DNA of 64,000 nucleotides from Chersky-806 sp038252255 (lineage in GTDB: Bacteria > Actinomycetota > Acidimicrobiia > IMCC26256 > JAENVU01): contig JBBSAM010000007.1 of NCBI GenBank assembly GCA_038252255.1, positions 1 through 64,000 of the forward strand, written 5' to 3'. Position 1 is the first letter of the stretch. Every line of letters begins with the position of its first letter. Position numbers and translations under genes: made by a program. Shown in pieces: positions 50,097 to 59,792 of the stretch. The notes under the pieces were generated by a model. That model searched no databases. It was not told the DNA's origin and worked only from the letters and a program-made list of their open reading frames with translations.

Positions 50097-52169
50097 TCAG
50101 TTGATCGGGGCGACGTAGACCGCAACCTCCGCGCGGTCCCACTCGCGCTGGAGCGTCACGTAGCGCTTGAACCGAGCGGTCCACGGCGGCTTGACGTCGA
50201 GCACCCCGTCCTCGAACCCACTCGTGAACTGGCGGGACTTGAACACGTCTGCCGCACTCGCGTCACCGCGCAGACCCGCGGCCAGCACGGCGTACCGCCC
50301 CTGGGCGATCGCGGCGCGGCCGAAGGCGGTGAGCTTCAACCGGCCGGCATCCATCTCGTCGGCGATCTCCGCCTTCAACCGGTTCATCTGGGCGTGCTCC
50401 TTCATGCCCAGGCCGTGGTGGAACGCCACTTCCGTCAAGCTCGGCGGCGGGTCCAGCGTGTCCTCGCCGATGCGGTACAGGATGCGATACCGCGCGTTCG
50501 TCCCGTCGTAGCGCCGGTTCTCACCGAGCTGGCGCACGAGGCCGGGGACGTCGACGACGAACGGAACGCCGCGCCGCTGGAGCTCGGCCATGATCGCGGT
50601 GCTGTACGGCTCGGCGAACTGCACGTTGTGAAAGTCGTAGAGCAGGGTGCCGTAACCCTTGAGCCCACCGAGCTGGCTGTCCAGATCACGGACGACCGGG
50701 ATCGCGTACGAGTCCGCGGTGGGGCCGGCATGCGCGCGGTACGTCGGGAGGTTGAGCACCGCGACGAGCGCGGTGATGCCGACGAAGCTCACCACGAGCA
50801 CGCCGGCGCGACGGCCCGACGAGAGTTGGAGCACACGTGCCCCGTACGTGGCGAGCGCGGCGAACGTCATGAACGCGGCGACCGGCCAGATCCAACGGAA
50901 CTGGTGTGGCGCCACCCCGAACACGGTGCGGGGGACCGTCCCCGCGGTGTACAAGCCGACGAGGATCGCGATCGCCGCGGTCGTGACCGCGCGACGAGCC
51001 TCGGTATCTCGTCGTCGGCGCGCGTCGCGGGCGCAGATCACGAAGATCGCGGCGATCACCAGCAGGCCGCCGATGGCGAGCGGCAGTGACGGGAGGCTCG
51101 CGACCCCGATGCCACCGGGACCGGCGTGCGACCCACCTTCGGCCGGGGCGAACGCGTCGTTGAACGACGGGCGCAGCCACCATGGCGGAAGGGCGAGGAC
51201 CGTGGCCACCAACCGCGTGCCGCGGTCGAACCCGATCGGCGCCGCGTGGGAAGTGCTCAGGCTCTCGACCAGCCGGGTGATGTTGCCGTCGCCGGGGCCC
51301 GTGAACTGCTCCCACACCGGTTGCGCCCAACCCAGCACCACGACGACCGCCGTGACGCTCACGACCCGCCACCAGCTCGCCCGCCGCCCCTTCCTCACCG
51401 CGTTGGAGCGCTCGTGCCCGGCCCACCGCCGGCTGGTGAGAAAGTATCCGGCGACGCCCCAGAGCCCGAGCGCCGGCACGAGGTATGCGTAGGTGAGGTG
51501 GGTCTCGACGACGAGGCTGCCGACCCCGACCGCCCACGGCAACATGACGAGGTCGCCGCAGCTGAGCGCCCACGTGGCCATCATGAAGAACAGGAAGGGC
51601 AGCAACAGGCTGTGCGGCTGCCACGGGTCGTAGAGCAGCTCACTCCCCATGGCCCAGCACATGACCGCGGTCACGAGCATCGCCGCGCTCCCGAGCACCG
51701 CTCCCCCGCGCCGGTAGGCGACGACCGCGATCCCGCTGACCGCAGCCAGGTTCAGCAGGGCGCTCCCGATGGCGAGCCCGTCGATCGAGCCGAAGAGCCG
51801 CACCGGGACCGCGAGCGCATCGAAGAACAGCGGGCCGGGGTTGTTGATGTCCGTTCCGACGCTCTGCGACGCGGAGGTCCATGTCCCGAGCAGCGGCGGG
51901 TGCGACGTGAAGACGTCCCAGGCCCGGATGGAGAAGAACGAGTCGTCGCCGATCGGCACCCAGTGGCGGACGAGCGTCCGGACGGTGGCCACCACGATCG
52001 GGAGCAGGGCGGCCCCCAGCGCGATGAAGAACAACAACCGGGATTTCCGGAGGAGATACGCCTCCGTCTGGGGGCTCGGACCTCGGGGCCGCAGCCGCGC
52101 CCGCACACGCGCCGCCGCGGCCCGGGGATCTCCGGGCGCAGCACTGACCTCGGGCGAGCCACGGAGCAC
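50097..52169 (-). CDS. Large multi-membrane protein, GT-C-like (paralogue of 53735-55669)
   Basis: 690 aa with about ten membrane segments in the N-terminal 460 residues and a soluble C-terminal outer domain of about 200. VPIGDDSFFSIRAWDVFTSHPPLLGTW carries Asp residues in the first outer loop, as in polyprenol-sugar GT-C enzymes. The same SHPPL(L/I)G and PGP(L/I) segments occur in the 53735 product. No specific activity is assigned. GTG start, 6 nt after TAGAAT. Divergent from the GT2-methyltransferase fusion. Confidence 0.72.
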   Translation of the reverse strand: MLRGSPEVSAAPGDPRAAAARVRARLRPRGPSPQTEAYLLRKSRLLFFIALGAALLPIVVATVRTLVRHWVPIGDDSFFSIRAWDVFTSHPPLLGTWTSASQSVGTDINNPGPLFFDALAVPVRLFGSIDGLAIGSALLNLAAVSGIAVVAYRRGGAVLGSAAMLVTAVMCWAMGSELLYDPWQPHSLLLPFLFFMMATWALSCGDLVMLPWAVGVGSLVVETHLTYAYLVPALGLWGVAGYFLTSRRWAGHERSNAVRKGRRASWWRVVSVTAVVVVLGWAQPVWEQFTGPGDGNITRLVESLSTSHAAPIGFDRGTRLVATVLALPPWWLRPSFNDAFAPAEGGSHAGPGGIGVASLPSLPLAIGGLLVIAAIFVICARDARRRRDTEARRAVTTAAIAILVGLYTAGTVPRTVFGVAPHQFRWIWPVAAFMTFAALATYGARVLQLSSGRRAGVLVVSFVGITALVAVLNLPTYRAHAGPTADSYAIPVVRDLDSQLGGLKGYGTLLYDFHNVQFAEPYSTAIMAELQRRGVPFVVDVPGLVRQLGENRRYDGTNARYRILYRIGEDTLDPPPSLTEVAFHHGLGMKEHAQMNRLKAEIADEMDAGRLKLTAFGRAAIAQGRYAVLAAGLRGDASAADVFKSRQFTSGFEDGVLDVKPPWTARFKRYVTLQREWDRAEVAVYVAPIN

Positions 52170-52175
52170 CGGTTG

Positions 52176-52199
52176 ATTCTAGGGATGACGGGGTACCGT
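52176..52199. promoter_or_regulatory. Divergent leaderless -10 boxes
   Basis: TAGAAT (minus strand, 52176-52181) is 6 nt before GTG 52169. TACCGT (plus strand, 52194-52199) is 8 nt before GTG 52208. Only 38 nt separate the two start codons. Confidence 0.5.
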
Positions 52200-52207
52200 G
52201 GCTGGTC

Positions 52208-53695
52208 GTGACCGCGGGCTTCTCCATCGTCGTACCGCTCTTCAACGAGGAAGAGCGCTTTGCCGAGTACGGCAAGGCCATCGTGGAGTTCGTCGCCGAC
52301 CAGCCACCCGGCAGCGAGGTGATCTTCGTCGACGACGGCAGCACGGACGGCACCATCCGCGCCGTCGAAGACCTGATCGACGCGAGCCCCGGTCAATCGG
52401 TCCGCCTCATGCGGTGCCCGCACGCCGGCAAGGGCGCCGCGGTCGCCGCCGGCCTCCGCGTGGCTGCCGCTCCGTACGCCGGGTTCTGCGATCTCGACCT
52501 CTCCACGCCACTCGACCAGCTCGAGCACGTCCTGCACGTCGCGATGCGCTCCCGGGCGCTCGCGGTCGGATCTCGGGACCTCGCCGCCTCGAAGCTGCTC
52601 CGCTCCCAGAGCCACTCGCGCGAGACGCTCGGCCGCGCGTACAACCGCCTGCTCCAGGCGACGATCACGCCCGGTGTCGTGGACACGCAGTGCGGAGCGA
52701 AGGTGGCCGCGCGTGGCGTGTGGGACGCGATCCTCCCGCACTGCCGGGAGGTCGGGTACGCGTGGGACGCGGAGGTCATCGCCCTCGCGCGCGCCATGCA
52801 CATCCCGGTGCACGAGGTGCCGATCGAGTGGCGCCACGACGACCGGTCGAAGGTGAATGTCCTGCGCGACGGCGTCGGGATGGTGTGGGCGACCCAGCGC
52901 ATCTGGCGCAACGTGAGGAGTGCAGTGGCGACCGATAGCGAATCGCCGGCCGCCGGCGAGGTCTTCAACGACGCGAACGCCGAGCTCCTGATGGACGCCG
53001 ACCGGGACCACTGGTGGTTCCGGAGCAAAGCGGCGTTCGTCTCCACCGGGCTGCGCCGGACCAACTCCGGCGCGCCGGTGGACGGTTGGCTCGTCGACGT
53101 CGGCGCCGGATCGGGTGGCGTGACGGCGCTGATCGGTTGGGACCCCGAACGGATGCTGGTCGTCGAGGGCCACGAAGACCTGGTCCGCCAGGCGATGCGC
53201 GCCCACGGGCTCGACGGCACGCGCGCGGTGATCGACCGGTTGCCCTTGCGGGACGGCGCGGCGGGCGTCGTCTGCCTGCTCGACGTCATCGAGCACGTCG
53301 GGGACACACTCCCGGCGCTGCGCGAGGCCGCGCGGGTGCTGGCGCCCGGCGGTCGGCTCATCGTCAACGTGCCCGCTCACATGTGGCTCTGGAGCTCGGC
53401 CGACGAGTTCCTGGGACACGCCCGGCGCTACACCAAGCGCACGCTCCGCCGTGACCTGGAAGCAGCCGGGTTCCGGCCGATCGTGCTGACCCACGTCTTC
53501 AGCTGGCTCGTCCTGCCCGTCTGGCTGAAGCGCCGCTTCGCGAGCAGCCAGCAGGCAGAGCTCGGCCTCGACCAGACCTCCCCGCTGCTCGACCGGGTCG
53601 CGATGGTGCTCACGCGCCTCGAACGGGGGCTGATCGGCCGGGTGTCGTCCCCACTCGGCACGTCCGTCCTCTGCGTCGCGGTCGCCGAGCGCTGA
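52208..53695 (+). CDS. Fused GT2 glycosyltransferase - methyltransferase
   Basis: 495 aa. Residues 1-235 are a GT2 (dolichol-phosphate-sugar-synthase-like) domain: VVPLFNEE, VDDGSTDGT (41-49), DLDLST (95-100) and GAKVAARGVWDAILP. Residues 250-495 are a SAM-dependent methyltransferase: LVDVGAGSGGVTALIG (295-310), LLDVIEHVGDTLPAL, LAPGGRLIVNVPAH. The C-terminus lacks long membrane helices. One polypeptide may load a sugar onto a polyprenyl phosphate and methylate it or a neighbour. The GT domain resembles polyprenyl-phosphate glucose or mannose synthases. GTG, leaderless. Confidence 0.85.
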   Translation: MTAGFSIVVPLFNEEERFAEYGKAIVEFVADQPPGSEVIFVDDGSTDGTIRAVEDLIDASPGQSVRLMRCPHAGKGAAVAAGLRVAAAPYAGFCDLDLSTPLDQLEHVLHVAMRSRALAVGSRDLAASKLLRSQSHSRETLGRAYNRLLQATITPGVVDTQCGAKVAARGVWDAILPHCREVGYAWDAEVIALARAMHIPVHEVPIEWRHDDRSKVNVLRDGVGMVWATQRIWRNVRSAVATDSESPAAGEVFNDANAELLMDADRDHWWFRSKAAFVSTGLRRTNSGAPVDGWLVDVGAGSGGVTALIGWDPERMLVVEGHEDLVRQAMRAHGLDGTRAVIDRLPLRDGAAGVVCLLDVIEHVGDTLPALREAARVLAPGGRLIVNVPAHMWLWSSADEFLGHARRYTKRTLRRDLEAAGFRPIVLTHVFSWLVLPVWLKRRFASSQQAELGLDQTSPLLDRVAMVLTRLERGLIGRVSSPLGTSVLCVAVAER

Positions 53696-53708
53696 GGGAC
53701 CTGCCGGG

Positions 53709-53723
53709 GCCGGCCACGCCGGC
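53709..53723. terminator. Short GC hairpin between convergent genes
   Basis: GCCGGC-CAC-GCCGGC lies 13 nt after one stop and before the other. It is short, has no U-tract and is a weak candidate. Confidence 0.3.
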
Positions 53724-53734
53724 GCGCGCCGCGC

Positions 53735-55669
53735 TCAGGTACGGACGGGCGGTGTGAAGTCCGGCGGGCCCACGAAGATCGCCGACGGCTGGCCGAGGTT
53801 GATCATCCGGATCAATGGCGGCTGGATCTCCTCCGGCACCTGCGGTTGGAACGTCGCCATGAACAGGTTGTTGTCCACGTTCTGGACGAGGTCCGGCAGG
53901 CCGGCGGCCGTGAGCTCACGGATCACCTTCTTGCGCAGGCGCTGGTACTCGGCCTGCTGGCGGGCGTTGCGCGGGTCGACCGCGGCGACCTCGACCACCC
54001 CCGGCTTCGCGCGCCAGATGTCGATGTCGCGCTGACCGACCGAGAGATGCACGACCGCGGTCGAGTCCTTCGCGTCCATCACCCGGTCCTTCGTGACGAT
54101 CGCGCCGTAGACGTCGGGGAGGCCCACCTTGAAGCCGGACCGCTCGAGCTCGTTGAGCAGGCCGTAACCAGGTCCACCGATGTTGACCGGGTCCACCCAG
54201 GTCACCTGGTAGCGACCGTGGGGCCCGCCGCCCGGCACCGTGCCGTTGTCGAGCGCGCGCACGGTCGGTCGCACCAGCTCACCGAGCACCTCGGAGACCT
54301 TCGGGTCCGGTGACTCGACGACGGTGGAGTCGATGGTGAACAGCACGAGCGCGAGGACGAGGACTCCACCAAGGGTGGCGACGCCGATCCGGGCGAGCTT
54401 CGGCCGGGCCCCCGCTTCGACCCGCGGCGCGATGAACGCCACGACCGTCCACCCGACCGCGACGAGCATGAGCGCGGTGACGGCCCACGACCAGAGCACC
54501 AGGTAGAACCACAGGTACCCGAAGATCCGGCTCATCGAGATCAGCGACAGGACGAGCGTCGCGCCGAGCATCACGTCGAAGCGGACGAGGACCGACTCAC
54601 GGATGCGCCACGCGGCGACGGCCGACACCGCCCATCCGACGAGGAACAGGGCGCCGGGTATCCCCGAGCCACGCATCCCGTCCTGCTGGGCGATCAGGCG
54701 CCAGGGGTTGAGGTGGACGAGGAAGATCCGGATCCCCTCCCCCATCCCGATGGGAGTCTCCGGGGGCTGGGTGAAGTGGTTGTAGATGATGTCGAGGTTG
54801 CCGGGGTTGTTCGAGAGCTGCTGGATCACCGCGGGGATCCACAGCACGACGAGGAGCGCGGCGGCGAACAGGCTCCAGCGGATGATCCGCTTCCTCGCGT
54901 CCCGGTCCGCGCGTTGGAGGTACGCGGAGCGCACCACGGACACCGCGCCGACCGCACCGAGCCCGAGCACCAGGCCCACGTACGAGATGTGCGTCTGCAT
55001 GCAGAAGTTCCCTGCGAGCACGGCCACGGGCAGCATCGCGAAGTCGTCGCACAGGATCGACCACACCGCGACGATGAACACCAGCCACCAGACGACGGGC
55101 AGGTACGGGTTCCACGGCTGGGTCAGCACCTCGGGCCCGTAGAAGCGCATGAGCACCGCGATGGCGGCGGCCATCCCGAAGAGGAGCCCGATACCGCCGC
55201 GCCGCCTGGTCATCCAGAGAACGACACCGATCGCGAGCACGTTGAGCGCCGTGGTCGCGGCCTCCATGGCCCACGCCGTGCCGCCGGAGATCTTGTAGAA
55301 CGGCCAGAGCGCCCAGAAGCTGATCGGCCCGGGGTGGCTTCCCTGCACCACGAGGTTCCCGATCCGGCCGGGCAGCCCGATGAGCGGCGGGTGGCTGCTC
55401 GCCACGTCACGGATGCGCAGCTCGGTTTGGGCGAGGTCCAGGACGGGGAACCACCGGGGCCGGGCCAGCTCGACGACGGCGACGACGAACGGAACCGCGA
55501 TCAGGACCCACAGGCCCACCGCGGCCCACCAGGCGGGACGGATCGTCGCGGCGCGCGGCGGTCCGGATGCCCCGCCGGCGACCGGCTCGGTGCCGATCGC
55601 GCCCCCGGAGCCCTCTCCGGTGGCCTCCACGTCCCCGACCGACACCCCGGAACCAGATGAGGGTGCCAT
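53735..55669 (-). CDS. Large multi-membrane protein, GT-C-like (paralogue of 50097-52169)
   Basis: 644 aa with about eleven membrane segments and an outer C-terminal domain of about 180 residues. FPVLDLAQTELRIRDVASSHPPLIGLPG in the first outer loop and the length match the 50097 product. Function unknown; a lipid-linked-sugar transferase is a reasonable guess. The ATG is 8 nt from TATACT, a near-consensus leaderless -10. The 238 nt to the next gene are a divergent promoter region. Confidence 0.74.
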   Translation of the reverse strand: MAPSSGSGVSVGDVEATGEGSGGAIGTEPVAGGASGPPRAATIRPAWWAAVGLWVLIAVPFVVAVVELARPRWFPVLDLAQTELRIRDVASSHPPLIGLPGRIGNLVVQGSHPGPISFWALWPFYKISGGTAWAMEAATTALNVLAIGVVLWMTRRRGGIGLLFGMAAAIAVLMRFYGPEVLTQPWNPYLPVVWWLVFIVAVWSILCDDFAMLPVAVLAGNFCMQTHISYVGLVLGLGAVGAVSVVRSAYLQRADRDARKRIIRWSLFAAALLVVLWIPAVIQQLSNNPGNLDIIYNHFTQPPETPIGMGEGIRIFLVHLNPWRLIAQQDGMRGSGIPGALFLVGWAVSAVAAWRIRESVLVRFDVMLGATLVLSLISMSRIFGYLWFYLVLWSWAVTALMLVAVGWTVVAFIAPRVEAGARPKLARIGVATLGGVLVLALVLFTIDSTVVESPDPKVSEVLGELVRPTVRALDNGTVPGGGPHGRYQVTWVDPVNIGGPGYGLLNELERSGFKVGLPDVYGAIVTKDRVMDAKDSTAVVHLSVGQRDIDIWRAKPGVVEVAAVDPRNARQQAEYQRLRKKVIRELTAAGLPDLVQNVDNNLFMATFQPQVPEEIQPPLIRMINLGQPSAIFVGPPDFTPPVRT

Positions 55670-55677
55670 CGGGGCGA

Positions 55678-55683
55678 AGTATA
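55678..55683 (-). promoter_or_regulatory. -10 box, leaderless type, for the 53735-55669 gene
   Basis: TATACT on the minus strand ends 8 nt before the ATG. It is the best -10 match in the window. Confidence 0.6.
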
Positions 55684-55907
55684 CGGGCGGGTCCCGCCGG
55701 TTCCCGGGCGCTGCGAGCGGGCTCGGGCGACGCGTGGTACGCCCGGAACGGCCCTGGTAGCGTGCCGCGCCCATGTGTCGCGCTCGGGGGACCGCGTCCT
55801 TCCGGGTCGCTCCGGTTTCCAGCCGACGTGGCCGCTCCACGTGGCCTCGGGGCATCCGATGACAGCGAAGCCGTGACGACCAGCCTTTCGACCGAGGAAC
55901 GGGGGAG

Positions 55908-58058
55908 ATGACCGCGACACCAGCGCCGACCGAGGTCGGTCGCGTGGAGGCGAGCCGGACCCGCCTCGTCCTGCTGAGCTTCCTGATGCTCTTCGTCGAG
56001 CTCGCCCTGATCCGCTGGACGGGCTCGAACGTCGTCTACCTCTCCTACTTCTCGAACTTCGTCCTGCTCGGCAGCTTCCTCGGGATCGGGCTCGGGTTCC
56101 TCCGGGGCGAGCGCCGTCCCGACCTGTGGCCGTTCGCCCCCGTCGCGCTCGCGGCGCTCGTCTTCTTCGTGCGCTTCTTCCCGGTGAAGATCAACAGCGG
56201 CGGCGGCGAGTTCCTGTACTTCGGCGAGCTCCGAACCTCGGGGCCGCCCCGCCAGCTCGTGCTCGCGGTGATCTTCATCGTCGTTGCCGCGGTGATGACG
56301 TTCATCGGCCAGGGTGTGGCGCGGACGTTCGTGAAGTTCCCGCCGCTGCAGGCCTACAAGCTGGACCTCATCGGAAGCGTCGCCGGCATCGTCGGGTTCT
56401 CGGCGCTGTCGTTCCTCCGGGCTCCGCCGCTGGCGTGGGGCGCCGTGGTCGTGGTCGTGATGCTCGCGCTCGAGGCACCCCGGTTCACGCTGACCGGCGC
56501 GCTCCAGGTTGGTGGCGCGCTCGCGATCCTCGTCGTGCTCGGCTTGGAGACGTTCAGCGCGGGGACGAGCTGGTCGCCGTACTACAAGATCTACGCGCGC
56601 CCCTCGCAGGAGGTCTCCGGCGCCCTGCTCGTGGACGTGAACGGGCTCCCTCACCAGGCCTACTTCCCCGCCGTCGGCCCCAAGGGCTACACGAACCCCG
56701 TCTACAACCTGACCTACGACAGCATCAAGGGCCACAAGCTCGACAACGTGCTCGTGATCGGCGCCGGCGGCGGGAACGACGTCGCCGTCGCGCTCCGGCG
56801 CGGCGCGAAGCACGTCGACGCGGTCGAGATCGACCCGCGGCTGTACGACCTCGGCAAGTCGCGCCACCCCGACCACCCGTACTCCGACCCCCGTGTCAGT
56901 GCGCACATCGGCGACGGCCGCGCGTTCCTCGAGGGCACCGACAACAAGTACGACCTCATCGTCCTGGCGCTTCCCGACTCGTTGACGCTCGTGTCGGGCA
57001 ACTCCGCGCTGCGGCTCGAGAGCTTCCTGTTCACCAAGGAGGCGTTCGAGGCGGCCCGCGACCATCTCAAGCCGGGCGGCGTCTTCTCTCTCTACAACTA
57101 CTACCGCACCAAGTGGCTGATCGACCGGTACGCGGGCACCGCACAGGAGGTCTTCCACCGCACGCCGTGCGTGCTCGGGCTCGGGCCGAAGGCAGACCTG
57201 GCCGTCCTCGTCGTGAGCAAGGACACCTCGGCGTACCACTGTGGCGCCAACGGGACCTGGAAGCCCACGGGAGCAGTCGTGAAGCCGGCGACCGACGACC
57301 ATCCGTTCGCGTATCTCAAGACGAACTCGATCCCGAGCGTCTACTCGGTGACGATGGCGATCATCCTCGCGGTGTCGATCGGGCTGATCCTCCTCGCCCT
57401 GTACCCGTGGGGCGCGGGCCTCGGGCGCGAGGTCAAGTCCATCTTCCGCTACACGGACCTGTTCTTCATGGGCGCCGCGTTCCTGTTGCTGGAGACCAAG
57501 AGCGTGGTGCAATTCGCGTTGCTGTTCGGGACCACATGGTTCGTCAATGCGCTCGTGTTCCTCGGCGTCCTCTTGAGCGTGCTGCTCGCGGTCGCCGTCT
57601 CGAAACGGGTCACGTTCAAGCAGCCGGCGCGCCTCTACGCCCTCCTCCTGATCGGCCTGGTGGTCGCGTGGCTCATCCCGGCCGACAGCCTGCTCTCCCT
57701 GGCGATCCTCCCCCGCTTCGTCGCCGCCTCGACGCTCGCGTTCTTCCCGATCTTCATCGCGAACCTGATCTTCACCCAGCGCTTCAAGGACGTCGCGGGC
57801 TCGGGGACGGCCTTCGGTGCCAACCTGTTGGGCGCAATGGTCGGCGGGATCCTCGAGTACACCGCGCTCATCACCGGCTACCGCGCGCTGCTCATCCTCG
57901 TGGCGGCGCTGTACGGACTCGCGCTGCTGTTCGGGCGCCAGCACCTGGGTGTGCGACCGGGCGACGGCGAGCCGGTCGGTGACGGCGCCGGCGACGGTGC
58001 GGGCGCCCTCGCCGGCGCCGCCTCGGGCCCGTCGGCCCATCCCGCACCTGCGTCGTGA
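55908..58058 (+). CDS. Multi-membrane protein with aminopropyltransferase-like domain
   Basis: 716 aa. Five or six N-terminal membrane segments (about 18-215) precede a cytoplasmic methyltransferase-fold domain (about 225-445) similar to spermidine synthase: VLVIGAGGGNDVAVALRRG (281-299), VDAVEIDPRLYDL and GDGRAFLE. Six more membrane segments follow (about 455-690). The key GGGDGG reads GAGGGND and the catalytic Asp motif reads ALPDSL in place of DSSDP, so ordinary spermidine synthesis is doubtful. GGGGGAG precedes the ATG. It is coupled to the next GT-C gene by GTGA. Confidence 0.8.
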   Translation: MTATPAPTEVGRVEASRTRLVLLSFLMLFVELALIRWTGSNVVYLSYFSNFVLLGSFLGIGLGFLRGERRPDLWPFAPVALAALVFFVRFFPVKINSGGGEFLYFGELRTSGPPRQLVLAVIFIVVAAVMTFIGQGVARTFVKFPPLQAYKLDLIGSVAGIVGFSALSFLRAPPLAWGAVVVVVMLALEAPRFTLTGALQVGGALAILVVLGLETFSAGTSWSPYYKIYARPSQEVSGALLVDVNGLPHQAYFPAVGPKGYTNPVYNLTYDSIKGHKLDNVLVIGAGGGNDVAVALRRGAKHVDAVEIDPRLYDLGKSRHPDHPYSDPRVSAHIGDGRAFLEGTDNKYDLIVLALPDSLTLVSGNSALRLESFLFTKEAFEAARDHLKPGGVFSLYNYYRTKWLIDRYAGTAQEVFHRTPCVLGLGPKADLAVLVVSKDTSAYHCGANGTWKPTGAVVKPATDDHPFAYLKTNSIPSVYSVTMAIILAVSIGLILLALYPWGAGLGREVKSIFRYTDLFFMGAAFLLLETKSVVQFALLFGTTWFVNALVFLGVLLSVLLAVAVSKRVTFKQPARLYALLLIGLVVAWLIPADSLLSLAILPRFVAASTLAFFPIFIANLIFTQRFKDVAGSGTAFGANLLGAMVGGILEYTALITGYRALLILVAALYGLALLFGRQHLGVRPGDGEPVGDGAGDGAGALAGAASGPSAHPAPAS

Positions 58059-59779
58059 AGAGGCTGAAGAACCTCTCCTCCCGCCAGAAGACCGCGCTCG
58101 TGATCATCGGGTTCGGTCTGCTGCTCGCCCTGCCGCTGCGCGGCCTGCTCCGGGCACAGGGCCCGCCGATGGAAGAGGGCTTCATGCTCGTCTTCCCCGA
58201 GCGGGTCCTGCACGGCGATCTCCCGAACAAGGACTTCCTGCATCTCTACGGGCCCGGCAGCCTGTGGGCCCTCGCGGCGGTCTACAAGGTGTTCGGGGTC
58301 CAGCTCCTGAACGAGCGGCTGTTCGCGCTCGGACAGCAGATCAGCATCGTGCTCGGCATGTTCGGCCTGGCCCGGTTCTGGGGCCGGACGATCGCGCTGT
58401 TCTGCGGCGTCATCGCGCTCGTCATCATCGTGCCGCCGATCGGGCTCACCGCGCTCGCGTGGGTCGGCGGCGTGGGGCTCGGGCTCCTCGCGCTGCTCGC
58501 GACCCTCGTCGCCCGGAAGCGGGCCGCGCCCGAGAGCACACGGGGACTCGGCTGGGCGGTGGTCGGTGGCGTCCTGGCCGGCTGCGCGCTGCTGTTCCGC
58601 CTGGACCTGGTGGTCGCGGTCGGGCTCGCGACCCTCGCCGCGGCCTGGGGCACGTCCCGGCGGTTCAAGGTGCGGTTCGGCACGGGACTCATGGTCGGAG
58701 TCGTCGGCTACCTCGTCCATCTCGCCACCGCGGGCCCGTACACGGTCTTCAAGGGCATGGTGCTCGACCCCGTCATCTACCTGCGCGGTGGCCGGCGGCT
58801 CCCGGTACCACCCCCGTGGGACCACCTCGACGGCTTCCTGCAGCGGTCCGGCAACTACATGCCGAACCACTGGCCCGTTCCCGCACTCACCACGTCCGCT
58901 CAGCTCACCGTGTGGTTCTACCTGCTGCTGCTCTCGGTCGCGTTCCTCCTCTTCGTGGGGATCCGGGGTGTGCGCAGGGACCGGACCCGGTTCCAGTCCC
59001 GCGTGGTGCTCGCGGTTGCGCTGTTCAGCCTTGGGCTGGTGCCGCAGGGCCTGCAGCGGGTGGACTCAGCGCACTTCGCCTGGGTGAGCTGCGTGCCGTT
59101 CGCCTTCGTCCCCGTCGCCGTGCTCGAGCTGTGGCGCGCCCGTTCACCGAACAAGTCGTACCGGCGCCAGGCGATCCTGAGCGGTGGCGGCGCGATGCTC
59201 GTGATGCTGCTCGCGATCCCCCAGTTCACGGGCTGGGCGTACACGGACTACGTGGCGCAGACGTTCGACCGGCACCGCCTCGTGTTCCCGATCGAGCGGA
59301 ACGGACGCACCTTCTACTACGGCCGGCTGGAAGTCGCGCGGGCGGCGCGGGAGATGCTGGCGAAGGTCCCGCAGATCGCGAAGCCCGGCGACCGGCTCTT
59401 CGTGGGCACCACCGACCTGCGCAAGACCCCGGTCTCCGAGGCGTACCTGTACTACCTGCTCCCCGAGTACCCGCCGGCGACCTATTACATCGAGATGGAT
59501 CCGGGAGTGGCGAACGCCAAGGGCTCGCGCCTGGCGTCGGACCTTCGCTCCGCCGACTTCGCGATCCTGTCGGGCGCGTGGAACGACTGGGACGAGCCCA
59601 ACGACTCCCGCAAGTTCGGCTCCCCCGAGCCCAACCGGGTGCTCGCCCGGGACTTCTGCCTCGTCGGCTCGTACGGCGTCTACCGCACCGGCGACCCGCT
59701 CTACGAGCTGCTGAAGAAGCGGCCGAAGGGCGAGCCCTGCCCGCCCGGCACCACGAAGCCGCACCCCAAGGGCATCTAG
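58055..59779 (+). CDS. Multi-membrane protein, GT-C-like
   Basis: 574 aa with about ten membrane segments (residues 15-400) and a soluble C-terminal outer domain of about 170 residues. PMEEGFMLVFPERVLHGDLPNKDFLHLYGPGS near the N-terminus holds acidic residues in the first outer loop, as in many GT-C enzymes. Donor and acceptor are unknown. GTG overlaps the preceding stop codon. It converges with polyprenol-phosphate mannose synthase, 13 nt apart. Confidence 0.75.
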   Translation: MKRLKNLSSRQKTALVIIGFGLLLALPLRGLLRAQGPPMEEGFMLVFPERVLHGDLPNKDFLHLYGPGSLWALAAVYKVFGVQLLNERLFALGQQISIVLGMFGLARFWGRTIALFCGVIALVIIVPPIGLTALAWVGGVGLGLLALLATLVARKRAAPESTRGLGWAVVGGVLAGCALLFRLDLVVAVGLATLAAAWGTSRRFKVRFGTGLMVGVVGYLVHLATAGPYTVFKGMVLDPVIYLRGGRRLPVPPPWDHLDGFLQRSGNYMPNHWPVPALTTSAQLTVWFYLLLLSVAFLLFVGIRGVRRDRTRFQSRVVLAVALFSLGLVPQGLQRVDSAHFAWVSCVPFAFVPVAVLELWRARSPNKSYRRQAILSGGGAMLVMLLAIPQFTGWAYTDYVAQTFDRHRLVFPIERNGRTFYYGRLEVARAAREMLAKVPQIAKPGDRLFVGTTDLRKTPVSEAYLYYLLPEYPPATYYIEMDPGVANAKGSRLASDLRSADFAILSGAWNDWDEPNDSRKFGSPEPNRVLARDFCLVGSYGVYRTGDPLYELLKKRPKGEPCPPGTTKPHPKGI

Positions 59780-59792
59780 CCCCGCCCCCCGC

